DNA of 59,312 nt from Nostoc sp. S4. Its GTDB lineage: Bacteria > Cyanobacteriota > Cyanobacteriia > Cyanobacteriales > Nostocaceae. Below the pieces are notes generated by a model. It was not told where the DNA came from, searched no databases, and was given only the letters and a program-made list of their open reading frames with translations. Shown here one piece after another: positions 16,747-23,040 of this stretch (its first letter is position 1; the number at the start of each line of letters is the position of its first letter). Where the stretch lies: the NCBI GenBank assembly GCA_029379225.1, contig JAQYWR010000050.1, positions 1-59,312 on the forward strand. Direction: 5' to 3'. Made by a program: the position numbers and the translations under genes.

Positions 16747-16888
16747 AATTCCGCACAAGTTAGTAAAGCAGTTTTCACAGTTGCCTTTACCAATTTGGCT
16801 ACGCTCCCATTCAAGGGAGCGACAGGAATCGAACCTGTATATCCGTTTCCGGATAGTATGTAGGCTTTACAAGTCGGGGCGCGGAATT
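16747..16888 (-). ncRNA. Y-RNA-like unit D carrying a circularly permuted tRNA-like body
   Basis: Outer stem AATTCCGCGC with GTGCGGAATT (about 16879-16888 with 16747-16756), internal loop CCCGACTT/TAACTT, inner stem GTAAAGC/GCTTTAC. Reading 5' to 3' inside: TACATACT, a GAAA-capped hairpin ATCCG/CGGAT (16841-16854), a T arm ACAGG-TTCGATT-CCTGT (16822-16838), CGCTCCC, a 6-nt loop, GGGAGCG (a closed 7-bp acceptor stem, 16802-16821), TA and a D arm GCC/GGC (16783-16799). This is tRNA order permuted at the anticodon, with the acceptor capped and the anticodon arm replaced by the Y-type stem. Published bacterial YrlA RNAs also present a tRNA-like domain from the Ro-binding stem. Confidence 0.85.
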
Positions 16889-16901
16889 AATTCTTCAATT
16901 A

Positions 16902-17085
16902 ATCCGTACAAGTTTAAGAAGCTTTTTACAGCTGACGATCGCTCTTACCAACTATTGGCAGTGGGCACGTATGCTAAATCTGCAAGAGATTTATAAATCA
17001 TACTTCGCTAGTTCGATTGCTCGAATTTTACTACCTTAGGATCGTTATGAATGTGTATGTATGCTTCTTCTATTGGGGTACGCAT
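16902..17085 (-). ncRNA. Y-RNA-like unit E carrying a 23S helix 69-71 mimic
   Basis: Outer stem ATGCGTAC with GTACGGAT (17078-17085 with 16902-16909, one mismatch), internal loop CCCAATAG/AAACTT, inner stem AAGAAGC/GCTTCTT. After ATACATAC comes a 27-nt segment (17023-17049) that reads ATAACGATCCTAAGGTAG and then AAAATTC. It matches the 23S domain IV H69/H71 strand ATAACGGTCCTAAGGTAGCG of E. coli at nearly every position. Then come a GCAA-loop hairpin (TTCGA/TCGAA) and a longer stem GTATG/CATAC with an inner AAATC/GATTT stem capped by TCTTGCA. A last CCAATAGTTGG stem resembles a D arm. The remaining fold is unclear. Confidence 0.78.
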
Positions 17086-17096
17086 AACTAAACATT

Positions 17097-17297
17097 TTAA
17101 CCGTAGACAGCTTCCGGACGGACAATTAAATCCCCACTAGGACGCCGATCTACTACGTAAGCAGAAAGGCGATCGCTATTTACATCTAAATGCCGCGCAA
17201 CCTGTTGCTTCACCGCCACATCATTCATGCTTGATGTAATTCCCAGTTGTGTTTCTACAACATCAACAGAACGTCCTTCAAATCGAATATGAACCAT
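17097..17297 (-). CDS. Small conserved protein, possible ubiquitin-like fold
   Basis: A 66-aa protein starting at ATG 17297, with AGAGGTGA 5 bases upstream; a GTG at 17306 in the same frame would lie within that site. The pattern is strand (MVHIRFEGRSVDVV), a loop, a helix (NDVAVKQQVARHLDV), then two strands (LSAYVVDRRPSGDLIVRPEAVYG). Strand-hairpin, helix, strand-strand is the core order of small beta-grasp proteins, and the C-terminus ends in Gly. This makes it a candidate substrate for the E1-like protein at 9617-10255. I do not recognise a named family, and the fold is inferred from pattern only. It lies between RNA unit E and the split tRNA-like gene on the same strand. Confidence 0.65.
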   Translation of the reverse strand: MVHIRFEGRSVDVVETQLGITSSMNDVAVKQQVARHLDVNSDRLSAYVVDRRPSGDLIVRPEAVYG

Positions 17298-17339
17298 CAC
17301 AATCACCTCTTTTTAAATTACGAATTACAAATTATTTAG

Positions 17340-17546
17340 TGGATCTGACCGGAATTGAACCGATACCTTCCCTGTGAGAGTTGCACTCACACCTCGTGCG
17401 AGTTGAAAAAGCTGTGGTAACACCGCAGGAATTGAACCTGCACTTATCGTTTTAGAGACGATCGCTCTACCTTTGAGCAAGTATGTAAGCTTTTCCTGTC
17501 AGGGCACAAGTGAATCTGGGCGCTCTACCATTAGAGTTACAGACCC
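17340..17546 (-). ncRNA. tRNA-like body split in its anticodon loop by unit F; anticodon UCA
   Basis: The 5' half (17546-17511) is GGGTCTG-TA, a D arm with GG and A21 in canonical places, G26, CCCAG and ATTCA. By standard numbering the anticodon 34-36 is TCA, which would read UGA. The RNA is then interrupted by unit F and a small hairpin (GTGAG/CTCAC, 17374-17390). The 3' half follows: CAGGG (pairs with CCCAG, one mismatch), variable loop AAGGT, T arm ATCGG-TTCAATT-CCGGT and CAGATCC (17341-17347), which pairs with GGGTCTG, then discriminator A. The seven-pair acceptor across 190 bases makes the assignment convincing. No group I intron motifs are seen. Whether the halves are ever joined or charged is unknown. 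Confidence 0.75.
17393..17510 (-). ncRNA. Y-RNA-like unit F carrying a tRNA-like body with CUA anticodon
   Basis: Outer stem CTTGTGC (17504-17510) with GCACGAG (17393-17399), internal loop CCTGACA/AACTC, inner stem GGAAAAGC/GCTTTTTC. Inside: TTACATAC, D arm GCTC-AAAGGTA-GAGC, anticodon arm ATCGT-CTCTAAA-ACGAT and T arm GCAGG-TTCAATT-CCTGC. With canonical numbering (T33, then C34 T35 A36) the anticodon is CUA, complementary to the UAG stop codon. The acceptor pairing (TACATAC with GGTGTTA) is poor, so normal charging and maturation are doubtful. The whole unit lies inside another tRNA-like body. Confidence 0.8.
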
Positions 17547-17563
17547 AAACAAGTAGAAGTCAG

Positions 17564-17644
17564 TGGAGTCGTCGGGAATTGAACCCGAATCCTGCTACCG
17601 TCCGTTTGTTGGTTTCGGAGCAGTCGAACACCAATCGCGACCCC
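17564..17644 (-). ncRNA. tmRNA-like tRNA domain without tag ORF
   Basis: An 81-nt element with acceptor stem GGGGTCG/CGACTCC (17638-17644 with 17565-17571) and discriminator A. The 5' side reads GATTGGTGTTCGAC, like the degenerate D arm of tmRNA (GGTTTCGAC-type), and the T arm is perfect (TCGGG-TTCAATT-CCCGA). Between them is one extended arm: CTGCT/AGCAG, then CCG/CGG around AAACCAACAAA, in place of an anticodon arm. There is no room for a tag reading frame. It is either a tmRNA tRNA-domain mimic or a very divergent tRNA. It is the first element after the probable promoter of the RNA island. Confidence 0.6.
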
Positions 17645-17730
17645 AAAAAGTCGTAACTTGCTATTCGGTTTTCTAGGTTCTGAGATGTTTTGGCTTAGCC
17701 TTTTAGGAAGGCTTTTGTTTATATACTACA

Positions 17731-17759
17731 TTTGTAATATAAAAAATACATATTGTCAA
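17731..17759 (-). promoter_or_regulatory. Probable promoter of the RNA island
   Basis: A perfect TTGACA (17754-17759 on the minus strand) is followed after 17 bases by TACAAA (17731-17736), 4 of 6 to the -10 consensus. It points toward the tmRNA-like element and all units downstream. A hairpin AGCCTT/AAGGCT (17697-17713) lies in the early transcribed region. Confidence 0.6.
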
Positions 17760-18144
17760 GGGGATACTACAAATTTTTTGAACAAATATGGATTAGCGTA
17801 GGTTGTCAGAGTAAGTATTAACGACTTCCAGTAAATAAATTATCTAATAGACCTCTTGCATAAATATTTTTTTGTCTCACGCAGAGGCACAGAGGCGCTG
17901 AGAAGAGAACGCAAAGGAGGACTTTTGCAAGAAGTCTAATCTTGTGGGGTAGGTATCTTATCCGTGTTTTGTTCCAGACAGCTCAGACACCCACTCCACA
18001 ATTAGAAAACCTAACATCTTTATCCATATTGGGTTTTGCGTTGCTCATATAAAAAGCGAAGGAGTATCACTCCCTCGCATAAGCAAAATTATTACAGCAT
18101 TAGTTAATTTGGAATGTTGAATTTAACCTGTAATCATCTTTTGG
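17760..18144. other. Intergenic region with dispersed cyanobacterial repeat
   Basis: No gene is visible. Around 17873-17930 lies a CACGCAGAGGCACAGAGGCG element, a dispersed intergenic repeat of cyanobacteria; related wording recurs near 32360 and 51280. The stretch at 18050-18085 (AAAAGCGAAGGAGTATCACTCCCTCGC) is an inverted repeat just downstream of the large exoprotein gene and a probable terminator; a near copy occurs at 21109-21136. Confidence 0.6.
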
Positions 18145-20820
18145 CTAAACCACACTAGCAGCAAAAACAAAGTCATTTGCTGTGAGGCTAGTCGATGTAA
18201 CTCCAACCAATGAACCCAACTCTGTATTTCCGATTTTCACTAAAGTGTCACTACCTTGTTGCAACAGAGTTAAGGCACTAAATTGAGTGACATCAATACC
18301 ACCAAGTCCAATTTTGTCAACACCGATGCTGAAATCAGTAATAATGTTGTTGCTAGTTGGTAAACTGCCATTGGCTATCCAAAACTGGTCAGCACCAGCA
18401 CCACCAGTTAGGCGATTACCACCGCCTTGACCAGCAAATAGCACATCATCACCATCGCCACCAAACAACAAGTCATTGACGCCAGAGAAGAGTTGATCGT
18501 CTCCAGAACCACCATACAGACGGTTATTGCTACCTTCACTCTTGAGGGTATCCTTACCTGAGCCACCAAAGGATAATTGACGCGAACCTTCAACTACAGT
18601 CAGAGTGTCTGCACCTGCACCTCCAAATAGGTTATTACTACCATTGGCTTCGACTACAGTAACTTGGTCATCACCATTGCCACCATCGGCAGTTGTGTTG
18701 CTAGCAGCACCATTTTGACCAATAAAGACACTATCATCACCGTCTCCTGCGGATACTGAAGAGTTACTGCCTACCAATACAGTGTCATCACCATTCCCAG
18801 TCTGGATTGTGTTACCTGTAGAACCTTCTACAAAGTCTGCTCCGTCACCTGTGAATAAGGTTTGGTTTGACTTGAGGGTGACATCATCGCTACTTGTAGT
18901 ACCAAAATCAACATCTAATGGTGTTAGTCCAACAGTGCGATCGGCAAACCCTGCTGCTGTAAAGTACTGAGTATTGCCTACACTCTGATAGTTGAGAATT
19001 GTTGTTTGACCATTAGCAGCTTCTTGTGAGGTCAAAGTTCCTTGTGTGAAGGAGACTGAATCAGGCCCTCCCACTAATGCTTCTGTGATGGCACGACCTT
19101 TCAAATCGCCATTACTGGGAATATTCAAACCTAAAATTTTAGCAAGCGTGGGTGTTACGTCAGCATTACTAACAGGCGCATAGTCTACATAACCTGATTT
19201 GAAATCAGGGCCAATAGCCTCCATGTTATTGAAAGTATCACCCCGACCAAAACTGCCATGCATCCCCTGCCCTTGTTGTAAGCCTGTGTCAGCAATCTCT
19301 ACCTCAGCTTGAGGGTTGTTTGGGTTATTTGGGTCGGTACTAAAGGTTTTGAAGTTGATTACAATCGCTGGAACGGGCGTTTGAGCATCACCTTTTAGCC
19401 CGATCGCACTTAGTGGTAAAGCACCTGGAATGTTTCCATAGGCGTCATCTACAAAAATACCACTGATATAGTCCTTTTGCGAAAGCAAATTCACTACCTG
19501 TTTAGCTAGGTCAGCATTACCATTAGGCAAATAAATCAGATCGGAACCACCGTTAGCAGCTACAACTACCTTTGTGCCTGAGTCGAGGTGACCATCAATT
19601 ACCTGACCGCTACCGCCAATTACGCCATTCCCAGCTGTCGGGCGTTGACCTTGTGTTGCATCAACAGCAGCATACTGAATGTTATCGATGTCTAAAGGAG
19701 TGACTGTATTTTTATCAGGATCGTATAAAGGTAGATTTAAATCGTGAGCCAAATCAATCGCAACGAAACCTGGTGGTAGAAATCCAGAATTGACACCAGC
19801 GTAGGTTTGAGTTGCAGCATAACTATTAGTTGTTGTGCCTTGGTTATCAAGAACTTGTTTGCTGATGGTGGAAAAACCGTGGTCAGCAGTAATGAAGACA
19901 TCAGTAGTCTTGTCCAAACCTGTGCTTTTGAGGTAATCAAGCAGCTGCTTTAAGTTATTGTCAGCATTCTTGATTCCAGCTTTGGAAGTATCACCATTTA
20001 TCCCTGGTGTCAAACTATTTAAACTATCACCTTGATTGTGTTGAGTTCCATCAGGGTCTCTTGACCAGTAGACTAATACGAATGGTTTGTCTTCTGCTTG
20101 AAACTTCGGCAGAACTGCCTTGGTAGTGGCATCGATAAAAAACTGTTGCTGGTCAACATTGGCAACTGAAGTTCCAGGAGTTGTGTTATTGCCAGAATTA
20201 CCATTTGCACCTCTACCCGGAGTTGTGGTGGGTAGGCCAACTGCTTCTAGACGAGCTGCTATATCAGGATCGAGTGGTACAGCTTGAGGTGAACCTGTTA
20301 CCGGATTAGCTGCTGCACCTGTGCGATCGTCGATAATTACAGTACCTGGAGTGGGAATATTGCTATCGGTGCCGTCTTCTCGGTTCACTTGTGTGACATC
20401 TTGGATGGCAACTGGCCCTAGCTTACCAATTGCAGCAGTGTTGAAGCCTTGCGCCCGTGCGTAGGATAGTAATGACTCTTCATCGAGAAAGTTGTTACCA
20501 GGAAACTTTTCGTCAATATCTCCCAGAACCGCATCATTTTCGATGAATGGTGTCACACTGCCGTTAGCATTAGGAACAGGAAAACCAGTGTAGACGGTAT
20601 TGCTAAAGTCCCCTGTATCACCAAGATAATGTCCTGTAGCGATCGCCGAAGCATTCGGAGTGGTAAATGTCGGAAATAACGAATGACTATTGGTAAAATT
20701 AACTCCCTGCTCGCGGATGCTAGATAAAGTTGGGGCGTCAGTCGGGTTTACAGAACCGTTACGTAATCCATCCGCCACAAAAATAATCACATTTCTATCG
20801 TTGCCGTTTGTATCAGCCAT
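18145..20820 (-). CDS. Extracellular phosphodiesterase/alkaline phosphatase-family protein with RTX repeats
   Basis: An 891-aa protein of the alkaline phosphatase/nucleotide pyrophosphatase superfamily. Metal and nucleophile motifs are visible: NVIIFVADGLRNG (first metal Asp), FPTFTTPNASAIATGHY (nucleophile Thr), VYWSRDPDGTQHNQGD (Asp and His ligands) and ITADHGFS (Asp-His). From about residue 650 come GGxGxD-type calcium-binding repeats, ending in a Phe-Val-rich tail typical of type I secretion. No Sec signal is present, consistent with that route. The C-terminal 240 aa are almost the same as in the proteins at 23041 and 26795. The role is probably release of phosphate from extracellular esters. 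The start ATG follows AAGGAGTAG. Confidence 0.9.
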   Translation of the reverse strand: MADTNGNDRNVIIFVADGLRNGSVNPTDAPTLSSIREQGVNFTNSHSLFPTFTTPNASAIATGHYLGDTGDFSNTVYTGFPVPNANGSVTPFIENDAVLGDIDEKFPGNNFLDEESLLSYARAQGFNTAAIGKLGPVAIQDVTQVNREDGTDSNIPTPGTVIIDDRTGAAANPVTGSPQAVPLDPDIAARLEAVGLPTTTPGRGANGNSGNNTTPGTSVANVDQQQFFIDATTKAVLPKFQAEDKPFVLVYWSRDPDGTQHNQGDSLNSLTPGINGDTSKAGIKNADNNLKQLLDYLKSTGLDKTTDVFITADHGFSTISKQVLDNQGTTTNSYAATQTYAGVNSGFLPPGFVAIDLAHDLNLPLYDPDKNTVTPLDIDNIQYAAVDATQGQRPTAGNGVIGGSGQVIDGHLDSGTKVVVAANGGSDLIYLPNGNADLAKQVVNLLSQKDYISGIFVDDAYGNIPGALPLSAIGLKGDAQTPVPAIVINFKTFSTDPNNPNNPQAEVEIADTGLQQGQGMHGSFGRGDTFNNMEAIGPDFKSGYVDYAPVSNADVTPTLAKILGLNIPSNGDLKGRAITEALVGGPDSVSFTQGTLTSQEAANGQTTILNYQSVGNTQYFTAAGFADRTVGLTPLDVDFGTTSSDDVTLKSNQTLFTGDGADFVEGSTGNTIQTGNGDDTVLVGSNSSVSAGDGDDSVFIGQNGAASNTTADGGNGDDQVTVVEANGSNNLFGGAGADTLTVVEGSRQLSFGGSGKDTLKSEGSNNRLYGGSGDDQLFSGVNDLLFGGDGDDVLFAGQGGGNRLTGGAGADQFWIANGSLPTSNNIITDFSIGVDKIGLGGIDVTQFSALTLLQQGSDTLVKIGNTELGSLVGVTSTSLTANDFVFAASVV

Positions 20821-21204
20821 GCCGACTACTCCTTAAATATTTTAAGCTACGACCGCTCGCAGCAGTTTTGTGTCTGAAGACTAGGTAATTAATTACACTT
20901 AAATCAAGCAAAGATTATTGCCTACAAAAACCTGAGTAGTATTTGGTGAAAAATGCTTATTATCCACACAATTTAGTGCAGACAATTAAATGAATGTAAA
21001 TCTGATCAGTGTTTCAAAAGATAGTTGTTCAAAGTTTAAGGAAAGTTATGAACAAGTTAAAATTTTGGACTTTACAAACATCCTGTAAATCAATTTCTCA
21101 CAGATATAAAAAGCGAGGGAGTGATACTCCTCGCATAAGCAAAATCATTACAGCTTATACCAATTCTCTATGAAGATGCACTACTTCAAGTAAAAACACC
21201 GCGA

Positions 21205-21459
21205 TGAAAGTCAGGTTTGCTACCAGCTAAAGTAATAAGCCAACTGAAGGAACGTTTATCTCAACCTCAAGGATTCAAAAGCTACACTCAAATCCAGGAG
21301 TAACTGACTCAAGAATGTCAAATTGTACTTGCTTATAAGACTGTACATAAAATTGTGCGCTACAAGCTCAACGCTAAATTTAAAGTTCCACGTCTGTGTA
21401 GGGCCAAAGCTAAACCTCAAGTTCAAGAAGTCTTTAAAAAAACTTCCAGACATAATTGA
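21205..21459 (+). pseudogene. IS630-type transposase remnant
   Basis: In one plus-strand frame the sequence reads KVISQLKERLSQPQGFKSY, an in-frame TAA at 21301-21303, then LTQECQIVLAYKTVHKIVRY and KLNAKFKVPR. This is the winged-helix N-terminal part of IS630-family transposases. The catalytic DDE part is gone, and no terminal inverted repeats are seen. It is an old insertion-sequence scar between the exoprotein gene and the next plus-strand gene. Confidence 0.75.
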
Positions 21460-21944
21460 AGTATTACTTCGCTATTTAGAAGCAGAAAAACAAATTCTAT
21501 TCTTAATATATTAGCTATTAATAAATATTAAAGTATGAATGTTATGTATTGACAAATCTAATTGATTGTATATAAATCAATATTTTTGCGATTGGAATAT
21601 GAGATTTATATATTTGACTTTGGACGAAAAGTGGGAGAATGCCGAGTAATCAGCAGTACTTATAAATAACGACAATCACTATGATTAAAGTCACGAATAG
21701 GTTACATGCGCTTCGCTTCTAGAGCGCACTAAAGTGAAAAAACTCCTTAACCGAGTTCATCATCTGGACAGTCGCACCAATCGCTTACATACGATTTAGA
21801 TGAATGATGAGCATCGAGGAGAAGACTTTATGCGTTGGGCGATCGATGTGTAACGGTTGATTGTTGAGGTCGTCAAGAAACCTTTTGCTATTTGTGGATA
21901 AGTTTTGGTAACACAAATGTGTAATTAATCAGGAGAACATCCTC

Positions 21945-22517
21945 ATGTCTAATCAAGATGTCGTTAAATTTGGTGATACCTTCTATATCAAGCATGAGAG
22001 CAGTAAATACTTGATTGCAGTTGAACAAGGACGCTACAACTGGCCGAAGTTGAGCCAAGAAAAAAAATTAGCAAAACTTGAACTTGTGGGCGGCAATGGC
22101 AAGGTTCAATCCAACAGCCGCATCAAAATCAGAACCACAGAATCAGCAATAGGCAACAATAATGTTTTGAGGGCTTTTGCGGATAGCCATGATTGTTACT
22201 ATTGGCAAGATGGCTATGATCAGGATAAACAGAGCTGGCAGATTACTAAAGCGGATGGCGATGCAAGTCCAATTCGCTATGGCGATCGCGTTCGCATCAC
22301 CAACATCTCCTACACTAATCAAAGTCTAGCTGCCGATACAAAGTACGATGGTTATATAACTACCGTGGAAAATGCTGGCGACTCGTGGATCTTAGCACCT
22401 GCTCCCGCCGTAGATGATTCCGGTTCTTTTAAAGGTTTAGACGATACGGGGAGGCACGATCCGGACGAAGTAAGTGATGGAGAGGATGATGATGATGATG
22501 TTCCTAGTTGGTTCTAA
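21945..22517 (+). CDS. Hypothetical protein with beta-rich body and acidic tail
   Basis: A 190-aa protein with a good ribosome site (AGGAGA, 21931-21936) before the ATG. It has no signal peptide. The body (1-150) is beta-rich with repeated aromatic and Gly pairs: FGDTFYIKHESSKYLIAVEQ, LRAFADSHDCYYWQDGYDQD, YGDRVRITNISYTNQSLAAD. This resembles a beta-trefoil or fascin-like organisation, but I cannot confirm it. The tail is strongly acidic (SDGEDDDDDV). No neighbour helps assign a role. Confidence 0.7.
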   Translation: MSNQDVVKFGDTFYIKHESSKYLIAVEQGRYNWPKLSQEKKLAKLELVGGNGKVQSNSRIKIRTTESAIGNNNVLRAFADSHDCYYWQDGYDQDKQSWQITKADGDASPIRYGDRVRITNISYTNQSLAADTKYDGYITTVENAGDSWILAPAPAVDDSGSFKGLDDTGRHDPDEVSDGEDDDDDVPSWF

Positions 22518-23040
22518 TTCATCTGTACTACCGGATTTTTCTCGTTTGTCGTCGGGTTTCGTGGCGTCGTGTTGCGTGTTTAACGGCGACGACGCCAAAT
22601 AAGTTCCGGCTCTACCCCGGAATTCATTTCCTCTCAAAGCTGCCTTTCCTCCCGTCTAGGAGACTGATTTGCCTGGATGAATTGCTCCGCAATTGACCTC
22701 ACAACGGGGCTTTCCATTACCTGGCACCGTGATGGGGAGTTCTTGAGCAGGGGGCAGGAGATGGGGGAGAGGGAGATGGAAAGAAGAAAAGCTGAGTTGG
22801 GTTAAGTGACTGCTCAAGGTTGGTTCGATTCAAATCACTCTTACTCCCTACCCCCTGCCCCCCTGCCCTCTGCTTCTTGTCGTTCCCTTGAGGTCTAAGC
22901 CAGCGAGGAGTTTGTTTCCCCAATTGTACTTTTTCGCTAGCTTACTTTTCGGTTTGTATCGCTAGTAGAACCCTCGATACTTGCGGACACAGTCTTCCAG
23001 GCTGCTGTCCAACTGCAAAAACGCCGGATGCCGTTTCGAT
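22518..23040. other. GC-rich intergenic region with tandem repeats
   Basis: No supported gene. The composition is GC-richer than the flanks. It contains an inverted repeat GGCGTCGT with ACGACGCC (about 22563-22597) and two blocks of GGGCAGGA-like heptamers in opposite orientation (22738-22790 and 22845-22870). Short open frames here have no family resemblance. Confidence 0.5.

Noticed and set aside
16615..16996. Overlapping 60-80 codon frames on both strands in the RNA-unit region
   Set aside because: They are covered by base-paired RNA units with tRNA arms; coding would not explain the complementary stems.
17340..17546. Group I intron in the split tRNA-like gene
   Set aside because: None of the conserved P/Q/R/S core sequences are present; the insert is a Y-RNA-like unit instead.
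11727..17546. Integron attC sites suggested by AGTTGGGGC/GCCCYAAC wording at unit ends
   Set aside because: Spacing and paired sequence do not fit attC core sites; no integrase is nearby and the inner stems show RNA-type compensation.
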